64,000 nt of DNA from assembly GCF_964340395.1 (NCBI RefSeq), contig NC_135559.1, forward strand, positions 23,604,964-23,668,963. The letters run 5' to 3'. Made by a program: the position numbers and the translations under genes. The notes beneath the pieces are model-generated. The model had not been told where the DNA came from, did not search any database, and saw only the letters and a program-made list of their open reading frames with translations. This document shows, piece after piece, positions 1 through 11,355 of this stretch; within the stretch, counting starts at the first letter, position 1, and each line of letters opens with the position of its first letter. Origin of the DNA: Glandiceps talaboti. Lineage: Eukaryota; Hemichordata; Enteropneusta; Spengelidae.

Positions 1-908
1 CTGTGTGAAATGATACTAGGAGGCTTTGCTAAGATTACCAAGCCCTTACTGTTGTCATACTACATACCCAAAAATGGAGACACTTTCTAATACCAACTTT
101 ATAGCACAAAATAGATACTCTACAGATCTATGATAGATACAGGCGGCAGTTTGTACGATGAAATAGCTAAAAACTGACCAACTTAATTGTCTTTTGGAAA
201 ATGAAATCTCACTTTTAAGAATTGTAATAATGTTTTGAAATTTATAGATTTATTCTAAGCTGCAACTGAAGCAAAATCTATCAGTCCAGCTGAGCAGGGT
301 TTTCCAAAGTTTTCCAGCCCAGAAAAGTATACAAAAAAACACTGCTTTCCAGCAGACCTTTCCCACCTATGGGAGTTGTGCAACCCCCCCCCCCCCCTCC
401 CATATTACTTCTGCAAAAAAAATTTAATTCTCTGAGATAGGACAAAAATACACATTTTGATAACACATACAAATTCTACCCACTTTATGCAACTTTAGTC
501 CGTTATTATTTCATAATCAATTTAATAGTATAAAAATGTTTTTGCTTGACTTATTCTCATTGGCTTTTCTAACCATTGGGGTCGATTTTTCAGGGAGAAA
601 CAGTAGAACAATAAAAAATCAATTAATTATACTGTATTTGCAAATTTATACACACAGTTCTTTCTTTATAGTGGTTTCCCAAACCTGGGCAAGTTTACCT
701 TCATCAAGATTTGATTTCTTCCTTTCACCCCATTTCATAAACAAATATTGTCTACAAATTATAACCTTGAAAATTTAATATCAACCATATGGGAGCACTT
801 TGGTAAATGTAATTTATATTGAATGTATTTTTTCATTATTTTATTAAATAAAACACAATATATTAACCAAACTGTATTAATACAATTTCCATGCAAGTTT
901 ATTTTCAG
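1..908. other. AT-rich non-coding stretch
   Basis: No supportable exon was found in this stretch on either strand. The only notable landmark is a C14 run near 384-397. It probably represents intron of the gene whose exons begin at 909, because a splice acceptor (TTTTCAG) ends at 908. Open frames here are short and lack coding character. Confidence 0.4.
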
Positions 909-1318
909 GAAGCCAGGCTCGACAAAGATGGACAAATGATGGAAAATGTGAGTCAAAAAACTTTCTTTTTAATATTTAATATGTTTATACATTGAAAGTT
1001 AGATTTAGAAACTTTATTTCTATTTGATTGTCATGTCTGCAATATAAAATAAATTTAGAAAATAATATAATTGCATTGTGAGTGAATACTTCAATTCTTA
1101 TAATATTTCTTAAATTTCTTTCTTTTAGCCTGTGGTGATAAGAAGACCCAAGACTGATCGATGTATTTGATTATTACGATACTGATGTGTATTTTGCATT
1201 TATGTATATCTATTAAAATGTAATTTATGTATTCAAATGTATTTTTAAGTTATTTTATTAGTAGAACTTTTGGAGGAGTTTAGAAGAACAGAAAAACAGT
1301 TTCAGACATCAGCACCAA
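909..1318 (+). CDS. Three short exons of an unrecognised upstream gene
   Basis: Three exon candidates share one reading frame: 909-947 (after TTTTCAG, before GTGAGT), 1129-1162 (after TTCTTTTAG, before a weak GTATTT donor) and 1262-1318 (after TTTTATTAG, before a strong GTAAGT). Phases are 0, 0, 1 and 1, and joining them leaves no stop. The peptide is charged, e.g. EARLDKDGQMMEN, then VVIRRPKTDR, then ELLEEFRRTEKQFQ, which looks like genuine soluble-protein sequence. I do not recognise the family. The weak second donor is the doubtful point: if it is not used, the frame stops at 1168-1170 and the gene ends there. The gene enters from the left edge. Its continuation past 1318 is not identified; one phase-compatible candidate is the open stretch ending near 9205. 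Confidence 0.5.
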
Positions 1319-2539
1319 GTAAGTTTTTTGAGTTTTTTTTAGTTTGTATGGCTGCATGAATGATTGCCCTTTTAACTATCCCACCTCACCCCTTCCAACA
1401 TACGTACATCAAATACACTATCATTTTTGCGTCTCCGGCACCAATTGTCATATCTGCGCCATCATCTACCTCGCGTTTCGGTCCGCTGTCTTCGCTGCAC
1501 ATGATCATATATTACATATTGACATACACAAACAGCACTCCTCGATTTTTGTTATCCCTTTCCGTACGTCTGGTTTCTTGTGGATTTTGGTTTTCTCTGA
1601 CTAGGTGGGTCTCTAGGGTTGATTACTTTGTTGTTTGGTTGGTTGGCGTTGGTTGGTTGGTTGGTCGGTTGGTCGGTTGGTTGGTTGGTTGGCAATGGTT
1701 CGTTGGTTAGTCCTTTGTAGGTTTTACATATTTTTCACTTGCTGTCTATGGCCTTAATCTCTCATACCAACACACATAAACCTCACAAACCTCCGCCGTG
1801 TCGCCGCCATCTCTATTACTGCCGTGTCGCCATCTTTATTTGCCATCACCGTTGTGCGTCATATTCATTACAACAATACAATAAAGTCCCCCATTCATTT
1901 TAACTTTCTGTATGTATGTTTGTATGGTTTAGAGTTATAATGGCACATTCCATTATAACTCTTCATATTCGTAGTCAAGCATGTGCATGTATGTTAACCC
2001 CCTCCCCCCCCCCAAAAAAAAAGTATGTGTCCTTGTATGGTGATTCAAATTGGCAACAAAGAATTGCTTGGCAGCGATGACACCCCTAGCATTGACTAGA
2101 TAATATGGATTTTAGAGTAATCAATTTTCAATGCGGCCTAAATTCAACTGCATACAGAGCTCAGTAGAGAGCTATCAAACATTTAATCCTCTTTTTATCA
2201 GGGGGGTGGGTTGGTCAATTTCACTACAAACATTCAAATTAAACTCTCAAATCCAGGGGACCATATAGCCAGAATTACCATACGAGTATGACTACATTCT
2301 CAGTCTAAATAATTGTTGGCATAGAAATGCTACTAATGACTGAGTGAATTTAAGGTACTGTCGTCTTTAGTGTATCCATGGCAGTGTATTTCAAGGCAAT
2401 ATCTATTATATGGTACGTCTACAGAATATCAAGTATACATCACTTACACCTAAAAGCTATGAATGGTAAGCGTCATCTAGAAGTTCTTTACTTATCTTTG
2501 CTGTTCATCTACAATTGATCTGTGCTGTCATGAACACAG
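1319..2539. repeat. Diverged long repeat, copy 1
   Basis: About 1.1 kb from roughly 1344 reappears, diverged, at 4684-5834 in the same orientation. Shared landmarks in order are a pyrimidine-rich start, the phrase CATATATTACATAT near 1505, a poly-C/poly-A junction near 2000, CAAAGAATTGCTTGGCAGC at about 2058, and TTCAAGGCAAT near 2390. The copy also contains a GGTTGG-rich run at about 1639-1706. No coding capacity was seen. It could be a dispersed non-autonomous element or one half of a direct duplication. Confidence 0.6.
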
Positions 2540-3032
2540 ATGAAAAGTGATGTAGCCTCAAATATTCATCTGAAAGTTGTTCATCAACTGACAAATTTTC
2601 ATCAAGTCTTCATCAAAGACAGTCTTCAATATTTCAACTTACTAGCCAAGTCAAATTCAGAATTTTTTATGACAAATATGGCCAATATTTTGTCATCATT
2701 GCAAAGGTCACAAAACAAAGCAATGACAAGGTCTCAAAGCTCATTATAAATAAAATGGGTATTAAGTCATTTAATTTAGGTTTCTATGTATTAAGCTACC
2801 AGACTGAGCTTGTGCACAAAATGTGAAGTTTATTTTTTTGACATTTGTGCCAGGCTTGGTTGAAATTGGTCTATGCATCTCTGCTGTATACTGTGCACTA
2901 TGATTAATGTTTGGCTATTTGACCTTGAAGATACAGGTCGAGGTCAAAGGTCGAGGTCTCAGAAAGACCATTATCAATAATATGGATATGGATAATATAA
3001 CACTCAAAGTGGGTCACTATTACACTTCAATA
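2540..3032. other. Non-coding stretch with hormone-receptor-like half sites
   Basis: No gene is seen; the 69-codon open frame at 2540-2749 has no recognisable domain. Around 2940-2960 lies AGGTCAAAGGTCG, a direct repeat of AGGTCA-type half sites with 1-nt spacing, inside what looks like a dispersed repeat. Confidence 0.35.
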
Positions 3033-4369
3033 ATAGCACCCGGTATTAAATAGCACTATTGCAAGAAATGTGGGAATGAATACTAGCATCCATTATTAAA
3101 TAGCACTATTGCAAGACATGTGGGAATTGAATACTAGCATCCATTATTAAATAGCCCTATTGCAAGACATGTGGGAATTGAATACTAGCATCCATTATTA
3201 AATAGCACTATTGCAAGAAATGTGGGAATTGAATACTAGCACTTGGTATTAAATAGCACTATTGCAAGACATGTGGGAATTGAATACCAGCACCTGGTAT
3301 TAAATAGCACTATTGCAAGACATGTGGGAATTGAATAATAGCACCCGGTATTAAATAGCACTATTGCAAGAAATGTGGGAATTGAATACTAGCACCCGGT
3401 ATTAAATAGCACTATTGCAAGAAATGTGGGAATTGAATACTAGCAACCGGTATTAAATAGCACTATTGCAAGAAATGTGGGAATTGAATACTAGCACCCG
3501 ATATTAAATAGCACTATTGCAAGAAATGTGGGAATTGAATACCAGCACCTGGTATTAAATAGCACTATTGCAAGAAATGTGGGAATTGAATACTAGCAAC
3601 CGGTATTAAATAGCACTATTGCAAGAAATGTGGGAATTGAATACTAGCAACCGGTATTAAATAGCACTATTGCAAGACATGTGGGAATTGAATAATAGCA
3701 CCCGGTATTAAATAGCACTATTGCAAGACATGTGGGAATTGAATACTAGCACCCGATATTAAATAGCACTATTGCAAGAAATGTGGGAATTGAATACTAG
3801 CACCCGATATTAAATAGCACTATTGCAAGAAATGTGGGAATTGAATACTAGCACCCGATATTAAATAGCACTATTGCAAGAAATGTGGGAATTGAATAAT
3901 AGCACCCGGTATTAAATAGCACTATTGCAAGACATGTGGGAATTGAATACTAGCACTTGGTATTAAATAGCACTATTGCAAGACATGTGGGAATTGAATA
4001 CCAGCACCTGGTATTAAATAGCACTATTGCAAGACATGTGGGAATTGAATACTAGCACCCGGTATTAAATAGCACTATTGCAAGAAATGTGGGAATTGAA
4101 TACCAGCACCTGGTATTAAATAGCACTATTGCAAGACATGTGGGAATTGAATACTAGCACCCGGTATTAAATAGCACTATTGCAAGACATGTGGGAATTG
4201 AATACTAGCAACTGGTATTAAATAGCACTATTGCAAGAAATGTGGGAATTGAATACTAGCACCCGGTATTAAATAGCACTATTGCAAGATATGTGGGAAT
4301 TGAATACTAGCACCCGGTATTAAATAGCACTATTGCAAGAAATGTGGGAATTGAATACTAGCAACCGTT
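3033..4369. repeat. 51-bp minisatellite, about 26 units
   Basis: Successive units start with GGTATTAAATAGCACTATTG and contain GTGGGAATTGAATA. The first GGTATT is at 3042 and the last at 4316, i.e. 25 periods of 51 bp minus one base (a unit near 3071 has lost one T). Variation is mainly at two sites: AAGAAATG versus AAGACATG, and the CACCCGG/CACTTGG/CAACCGG box. It is an intergenic array flanked by the two copies of the ~1.1-kb repeat. Confidence 0.95.
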
Positions 4370-4683
4370 CATGTTGTACTTAAAAATAGTGACCCCCCCC
4401 CCCCTGCAATTCATCCACAAAACAATCCCCCCCCCCTGACAAATATAAAAACACAATGTCCTGCCCATCTGTTGACAGGAAACACTCTTTTTGTTCACGC
4501 ACACTGCATATATAGTTAATTTTACATGTTACATTTTCAGTAATTTTAATTTTTATACTATTTTTTTATAACATTAGCATGGAACTATAACAAAACAATA
4601 GATGGTTACAAAGGCCAAAGAAAATGATTATCAAAATCTTGTGAAATTAAAATGCTTTTACTTTTCTAAGTATGAATGAATGA
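4370..4683. other. Short spacer with poly-C runs
   Basis: Spacer between the 51-bp array and the second long repeat. It contains two poly-C runs (about 4394-4403 and 4429-4437) and AT-rich sequence. No gene seen. Confidence 0.4.
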
Positions 4684-5834
4684 ATGAGTGACTGTTGTTC
4701 TTATAACCCCCTCTCCAACCTACACATTTCAAATACTACCCGTATTTTCATCATCATCGCCATCAACTACCTCACGCCTCGGTCCTTTTTTGCCATCACT
4801 ATGCATGACCACATATTACATATACACAAACGGTTCATCTTTTTTCTTTTTCTTCTCATTTTGGGTTGTCCTCAGGTTAGGTTAGGTCAGAGGGTCGGTA
4901 GTTTGGATTATTTTCACTTGCCTGGCTATGGACTTTCTCTCATACTTAACATCCACAGACACAAATTTCGCACTTCCACCACTGTCACCAATTTCACCAC
5001 GTCTCCATTTGCATTCATCATCTTCGCTGCGTCTTCATCTGCATTCGCCATCCTTCCCGCGTCTCCACCTGCATTCGTCATGTTCGCCCTGTGTCATATT
5101 CAAGTTATTTTTACACCAACACCAACACAAACTATAGGTTTTCATGTTTGAGAGTTATAATGGCACCATACCCTCATAACTCCTCACTATTGGCTGTCAA
5201 GCATTGTGAGTGTGTGTATTAAACTTGCCCCCCCCCCCCCAAAAAAAAATAAATAAATAAATAAATAAAAGTAATAAATAAAAATAAAGGAAAAACTGTG
5301 GCCTATTGTATATAAAAGGGTATGTATGGCAACTCAAAGGAAGCGACAAAGAATTGCTTGGCAGCAATGATACCCCTAGCATTGACTAGATAATATGGAC
5401 GTTAGATTCAATATTTCATGCGCCACATTTCAACAGAGCTCAGTGAAGTTCTACCAACCCTGTACATCATATCATTGGGATTAGGAATGGACAATAAAAA
5501 TATCAAGGATCTAACGTTCAGGGGACTTTTTTGCCCGACTTGCCATATCATAACGGTACTCGGTATATACCAGTTAATCTAGATGAATGAAATAAATGAA
5601 ATAAAATATACCATAAGTTCTATAAATAGTCTATACATATAATGACCAACTGAAAGTACTATCATCTGGCTTTTGTGGCTGTCATTCAAGGCAATTTCTA
5701 TTACATCTACAAGATATCAAGTGTACATCACCTACATCTGACGGCTTAGAGTGTTAAGTGTCTTCTCTAGGGTACTTACTTTTTATTATTCGTCTACATT
5801 TGATCATGATGTGTGATGATGATGAACGTAAGTG
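4684..5834. repeat. Diverged long repeat, copy 2
   Basis: Second copy of the element at 1344-2539 in the same orientation, sharing the same ordered landmarks (CAAAGAATTGCTTGGCAGC near 5349, the poly-C/poly-A junction near 5226-5246, TTCAAGGCAAT near 5685). The 155-codon open frame in its 5' part has low-complexity Ser/Thr/Pro content and no domain, so I do not call it a gene. A small inverted-repeat element is inserted directly after it at 5835. Confidence 0.6.
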
Positions 5835-5931
5835 TAGTCTGTAAGGTACGCCGTGATGGGGCGCCCTCACACTTCAGCCAACCCCTCCCACGCCGGTGAG
5901 GGCGGAACGTCAGGACGTATCTTACAGGCTA
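5835..5931. mobile_element. 97-bp inverted-repeat element (MITE-like), copy 1
   Basis: The ends are TAGTCTGTAAG and CTTACAGGCTA. The inner arms are complementary in blocks (GCCCTCAC near the left, GGTGAGGGC near the right). It is bracketed by a perfect 9-bp direct repeat, ACGTAAGTG, at 5826-5834 and 5932-5940, which I read as the target-site duplication. Related copies lie at 10677 (degraded) and 40403 (complete, with its own different 9-bp duplication). It has no coding capacity. Nine-bp duplications are known for some cut-and-paste DNA transposon groups (Mutator-like, Merlin-like). Family assignment is inference. Confidence 0.88.
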
Positions 5932-6330
5932 ACGTAAGTGACACACAAAATTAATTATGTATGCGTAAGAGCACATGACACACATCTTATGGCAAATGAC
6001 TAGCGTATGGAAATAAATGACACACATAAGGCAAGTAATGCACGTATGACCACAGGGGCGTGTAATATTTCTTAGATTGTTGTTTTCCTGGTCTACAGAC
6101 TAGATATAACAACCTTTTGACTATATATTCCTACCTGTAAGTAAGGAAAAAAACATTTCCGCTACTTTAGAGATTGACACATTTGTAGCAGCAGGATTCG
6201 TATGATATTTTCCTAAGAAAACGGCGATCCAGGGCGGCAATCTAAGCAATAATACGTGCCCTGTGCTCGTGACTATAAATGACGCACACACAAGGCGAAT
6301 GATGCACACATGACAATAAATCTAAATGAC
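5932..6330. other. Degenerate tandem-like sequence rich in GACACACAT
   Basis: Loose repetition of phrases such as AAATGACACACAT and CACATGACAC leads into the tandem-repeat arm that begins near 6331. No gene seen. Confidence 0.35.
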
Positions 6331-6722
6331 ACACATGACTACATGAGATGACTACATGCGATATGACTACATGAGGTGACTACATGCGATGTGACTACAT
6401 GAGATGACTACATGCGATATGACTACATGAGGTGACTACATGCGATGTGACTACATGAGATGACTACATGCGATATGACTACATGCGATATGACTACATG
6501 AGATGACTACATACGATATGACTACATGAGGTGACTACATGCGATGTGACTACATGAGATGACTACATGCGATATGACTACATTAGATGACTACATGCAA
6601 TAGTGCGATGCGAGATGATGACATGATATGCGGCGATTTTGTAATGACGTTATGCCATTCGTAGATTATTCAATATGCATAAGGGGTAGACCATTCGATA
6701 TCCTGGGGGGCTTGGAAGATTG
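6331..6722. repeat. Left arm of foldback-like inverted repeat
   Basis: Tandem alternation of GACTACATGAGATGA and CTACATGCGATAT (composite period about 28 bp) to about 6600, then a non-repeated part including GCGGCGATTTTGTAATGACG, CCATTCGTAGATTATTC and CTTGGAAGATT. All of these recur as reverse complements in the right arm (8476-8998), in mirrored order. Confidence 0.85.
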
Positions 6723-8475
6723 GTGGAGAGTCATTATTTTTTTCCCCACCTGCTTGCCTGAGAATTATTTTTTTCTCCTTTTCCTATGCTGGCAACTTTT
6801 TTTTTCTTTGCTTCTTTGAGATATCCGGATTTTTTTTACGTCAATGTTGAACACCTACATTTGTTGCCACAATTTTCTGTTTGGTTTTGGCACACGGTAA
6901 TAGAGAGAGTAAAAAGATGCTGTTCTATCACACACATATTATATTTAAAAAACTACATATTTCATACATGTTTGATTTTCAATTAAATAAGCATGACATG
7001 GTATGGTGACACACTGAAAATACAAATCGGAAACTTGATTGGTGAGCTCAAACATTCAGATAGACCGGTCAGTTTCTCCAGATTGGTGGATGGGGGGGGG
7101 GTGTCAGTGTTTTTTTTCCATTGGGCCGACAAAAAGTCACTGACCCCCCCCCCCTGAATAAAGTTTCATAGCATCTGACAGTAAGTTGTAGAGGGAAGAG
7201 CTTTGAGACCGGGATATGTCCACCTCTTGTGCGAGTGTCTGTGAATGGGGGGGGGGGGGTTCTAGCGGGTCTCCCCCTAGAAAACGGCCTGGATGATTTT
7301 TACTTCTAAAGGCAATGTTTAGGCTATTCACAGACACTTTCAGACAATAATTTACAAATTTTACAAAACAGCTCTAACATGTAAAAAGCAACTCTGTGAG
7401 GTTGAAACATTTTTGAAATAAAATTTCATAGCATCTTGACAGTAAGAGGTGGAGGGAAGAACTTTGATTTGAGGCTTGGACATGTCTACCTCTTATGGGG
7501 GGGGGGGTCCTAGGGGATCTCCCCTAGAAGCTTTTTAAGTTTTTTTTACCAATTTTGGTGAATCTTATTGTTGGTTTAACGAATGAGTGGCCTCTGGGGT
7601 GATGGAGTCCAAGCCCCCCCCCCCCCGCCAGATCTGTAGTTTTTTGTTTCTATTTAGGCGATTTTTAGGTTATTCATAGCCTCTGAGATATATATTGCCA
7701 AACATCGAAAAGCTAAAGTAAATATAACTTTTTACATAAGTTTTCCATGTTATAAAAGTGGGCCTGTAACATTGGTATAGGGTCATTGATATTGCATTTA
7801 TAGTAAAGTTACTGATGTGTTAGAGCACTTTAGGAGGTCATACCTAGTGTACAATATAAACTTGAATTTGAGTTGTGGTGTCGATACATGTAGTGTCTGA
7901 AATAGGAAGTATATTCATCCCTTTTGACAAATTCATACTGAAGAGACTAGAACAATTTAGATTAAGTTCTTTTATAAACTATCCAATAGTATGAAGGTTA
8001 CCATTACAAAACCTTCAAGTTCACTTTTGCCCCAAAGTGTAAGATAAGTGAAGCACTGATTGTGAAACAGCCAAACACTTACATGGCATGTTCTGTAACT
8101 AGTGTGGTAGCTAGGTAATACATGTATTATATGTATATTTTTTATGTATAGTTATGTTTGAACCCTTACATGAAGTAATATTTAAACCATTTATGAAAGA
8201 AACAGAGACAAGAACAAATATTATATGTACCACAGGCTAACGAAAGTGACTGGTCCCTGACATGTGTTTGAAACTGTTTGTCATGATTTGACAAGTGTCC
8301 TGGTTGGAGAGGTACGAGCAAGTTGAACAGTATACTCGAACCTGTGCATCATTTCCCTGCCAAGACATTTTTTTTCTAGCAGCAGTGGTCCATCTTTTTT
8401 TTCCATAACCCTCTCATATCCGGATTTTTTTTTTCAAGCAAATCCATTTGGCATCTTTTTTCCCCAAAAATCTTC
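6723..8475. mobile_element. Interior of foldback-like element
   Basis: About 1.75 kb lies between the inverted arms. It holds diverged direct repeats: the phrase TTTCATAGCATCT and following text occurs at about 7165 and 7425, and a weaker third module lies near 7660. Homopolymer G or C runs occur at about 7092, 7144, 7247, 7499 and 7615. No coding region or transposase motif is seen, so the element would be non-autonomous if it is mobile. Confidence 0.5.
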
Positions 8476-8998
8476 CAAGCCCCCCCCCCCCCCCAGGATA
8501 TCAAATGGTCCACCTCTTACCACGTGCAACATGCTGAGGAGTACTCCCTAGCCTGTTTCATATTAATACTCGTATTATGCGTATTGAATAATCTACGAAT
8601 GGCATAACGTCATTACAAAATCGCCGCATATCATGTCATCATCGCAGTATTGCATATAGTCATCTCATGTAGTCATGTCGCATGTAGTCATATCGCATGT
8701 AGTCATCTCATGTAGTCATATCGCATGTAGTCATGTCATGTAGTCACATCGCATGTAGTCACATTGCATGTAGTCATCTCATGTAGTCATATCGCATGTA
8801 GTCATCTCATGTAGTCACATCGCATGTAGTCATATCGCATGTAGTCACCTCATGTAGTCATATCGCATATAGTCATCTCATATAGTCATATCGCATATAG
8901 TCATTGCAGTATTGCATATAGTCATTGTAGTATTGCATATAGTCATTGCAGTATTGCATATAGTCATTGCAGTATTGCATATAGTCATTGCAGTATTG
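8476..8998. repeat. Right arm of foldback-like inverted repeat
   Basis: Reverse complement of the left arm: a C15 run and GGATATC near 8480-8502, then GAATAATCTACGAATGG, CGTCATTACAAAATCGCCGC, then tandem CATGTAGTCATCTCATGTAG and CATATCGCATGTAGT units to about 8890. The outermost ~110 bp switch to a different ~23-bp unit (GTCATTGCAGTATTGCATATA), which is not matched in the left arm. Confidence 0.85.
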
Positions 8999-9225
8999 TA
9001 TTTTCGAATATTGGCAGGCATTCTACGCCATACACGTACACAGAACATACATATGCGTGTTGTGTTAAAAGCCAAGCTATACACTGAGATGATCGTTACA
9101 ATGTTGCGAACTATCACCGTGAAACTGAAAGTAGAAGTACCACAGACATCGATTTGGTACAATCTGAATACGAGAGTAAATTTCATTCTTTTGTCATGTA
9201 AATAAACTTCTACAAAGAACACGAG
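8999..9225 (+). other. Open stretch ending in AATAAA; possible exon
   Basis: After a possible acceptor (TATTGGCAG at 9010-9018) a frame runs about 63 codons to a stop at 9203-9205 (TAA), which overlaps AATAAA. The frame would fit phase 1 after the upstream exon ending at 1318. Content (e.g. VKLKVEVPQTSIW) is not obviously repeat-derived, but I see no domain. It sits directly outside the foldback arm, so it may equally be element flank. Low confidence. Confidence 0.2.
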
Positions 9226-10048
9226 TTTTGTGATATCCCATATGGCAAGCCGTTCAGGCCAGAATTATAATTCTAATTTTATATTTTTCGTACTTACAAA
9301 CTAATTTTAACCGTTTATGTACTTTTATTCCATGTTCACATTATTTTAATTGAAATAAGTTTTCATTTATTTGAGAAAATTAGTTTTATTTTTCGTCAAA
9401 CCAGATTTTTTTAAAAAGGATTCCATATAATTGAATGTCAAAATATATTATTTGTTAAAGTTTTTTATTTTTATTTTTTTTCAATTTTTTTTTCAACTTT
9501 TTATTTTTTCAACTTTTTTTTCAACTTTTTTTCAACGATCATTTTGCTTTGAACAATTTCCCATGTAGACACCAAAAATATATTACAGAGATTAAGATGT
9601 CTTCATACAAAAGCCATTAAGATGACGACATAACCTTTGACACGTCGCACAATTGTAAGTTGTAAAAACATGTGTATATGTTCTTCTGTTCGCTGGCGAC
9701 TTCCCAGGCCGGGACGCGAGTTATGGGGGAATGCACGAAGGGGGACCGATTGTCTGCCATGACAGACGAATGCTCCTACCACGAGAACTTGTACAAGTAG
9801 CTGCAATAAGCCATTACAATAAATTGTAGTCTTAATTTTTTGTTCTGACCATTCTATCATTCCGTGGATGCACTTCAAACTCACGCAAGATTCCTCGGAA
9901 TGATAAGCACTGAATAACGCCACCTTTGGAATTTGTGACTATTTTTTTGCATCTAAGGAAAACATACACTCACTAATTCGCGATACTGCGAAATTCATTA
10001 TTGTTGATACAGATTTGTGATTACTCTATTGTTGATGTTTGTCAGTAT

Positions 10049-10079
<31 letters not shown>

Positions 10080-10676
10080 TTTGTTTGTTTGTTTGTTTGT
10101 TTGTTTGTTTGTTTGTTTGTTTGTTTTTTGTGTTTGTTTTCATAAACAAAACTAACTGAGCCTGAGTTCCTAATAATTTACTGCAACTCTTTGCAGGATT
10201 TCGATCTCAAGCATTTCCTTTCCAGTACTGCATAAACATGTGCCTTTTGAGTCAAACTTCCTACTCTTACTCCCGGCGTCGCATACATAGATGTTGTCAT
10301 CATCATCTGTTGCAAGCCCCTGTGAGACTTTCAACATTGTTTTTAGGCCGGGTAGCTTTTGAATTCTCTGCAGATTTTATAAGCTTCTGAGTAGTTTGTT
10401 ATTACGAGTGTGTCGTCAGCACAGTAAACAGACTAAAATAACCCTTAACTCCACTAAGGGCATAGTACATTCTAAACGGTATCTACACAAGACCCACTTG
10501 TACTACACTGGTGTTTTTACATTTTAATTCAAAGGCCTCAGGTCCAAAATACAAGTCACTATGAACAAAAACACAATACGATTCATTTGTTTCAGCTTTT
10601 ACAGTGGTAGAGCGTGTTTGTGAAAGGTTGCAAGAGTTTGTAAATCAAGCTTACCTATACCTGGTTAGACTCTTGT
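9226..10676. other. Intergenic, T-rich, with TTTAT/TTTG microsatellite
   Basis: T-rich runs with repeated CAACTTTTTT lie at about 9480-9535, and a (TTTA)n-(TTTG)n microsatellite at about 10046-10125. A GC-richer patch at 9690-9800 carries a 106-codon minus-strand frame without a recognisable domain. No gene is supported. Confidence 0.4.
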
Positions 10677-10745
10677 TAGACTGTAAGATACGTCGTGACG
10701 TTCTGCCCTCACCGGGTTGGCCGATGTGTGAGGGCGCCCCGCCAC
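10677..10745. mobile_element. Degraded copy of the inverted-repeat element
   Basis: Begins TAGACTGTAAGATACG and continues through GCCCTCACC and TTGGCCGATGTGTGAGGGCG, matching the 40403-40501 copy. The right end has decayed or been deleted, so the terminal CTTACAG is missing and no 9-bp duplication can be seen. It abuts the retrotransposon fragment that starts at about 10757. Confidence 0.75.
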
Positions 10746-10756
10746 AGTACTATAGT

Positions 10757-11232
10757 GTAGATATTCTGATTTTTAAATGTCTACATAACCTGGCTCCTAT
10801 GTACCTCTCTGACCTCCTTCATAAAAGGAGTTCAAGTAACCAAATGGGTACCCGTTCCTGCACCAACAATCTTTTGTATTTACCATTTCCAAATTGTCGT
10901 ATTTTTACTCAGTCATTTAGTTTTGAAAGCTCCAAACTTTGGAACATTTTACCTACTCACCTTATCAGTATTACGAATTTAACTTGTTTCAAAAAATCTT
11001 TAAATTCATACTTATTTGAATCTCTTTAATCCTTTTACATTGTCTGTGGTTATACAATTTTATCTCTTTTACGCTTCATACTTTTTAATGTTTTTCAATT
11101 TTTATGTGTGTTACCTTGTTTTGTTTTTGTTGTTGTATTGTGTACATTTGCTTTAGGGCCCCTGGGAAGATTAGGCTGGACCTAACAGGGTCACCCTTTT
11201 TCTTTTGAAATGAAAGTCGTTATTATTATTAT
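10757..11232 (+). pseudogene. LINE 3' end (CR1/L2/Jockey-type ORF2 tail)
   Basis: The frame 10757-11029 encodes the typical C-terminal tail of a non-LTR retrotransposon polyprotein: FKCLHNLAPMYLSDLL, then SFSFESSKLWNILP, then FKKSLNSYLF. Reverse transcriptase and endonuclease regions are absent, so this is a 5'-truncated, dead copy. A 3' untranslated part with GGACCTAACAGGGTC follows and ends in (ATT)n at 11220-11232. Clade assignment among CR1/L2/Jockey is inference from the tail motif. Confidence 0.8.
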
Positions 11233-11355
11233 ACATACATACATACATACATACATACATACATACATACATACATACATACATACATACATACATACAT
11301 ACATACATACATACATACATACATACATACATACATACATACATACATACATACA
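11231..11355. repeat. (ACAT)n microsatellite
   Basis: About 31 uninterrupted ACAT units between two LINE fragments. It creates overlapping open frames of Tyr-Ile-His-Thr or Tyr-Val-Cys-Met repeats on both strands that should not be read as proteins. Confidence 0.97.

Noticed and set aside
4684-5151. 155-codon plus-strand gene
   Set aside because: Lies within a diverged repeat copy; the homologous copy at 1344 does not conserve the frame.
9603-9923. 106-codon minus-strand gene
   Set aside because: No recognisable domain, no splice or promoter context; the GC-richer patch alone is insufficient.
11231-11355. Telomere-like or functional repeat
   Set aside because: Simple (ACAT)n, not TTAGGG.
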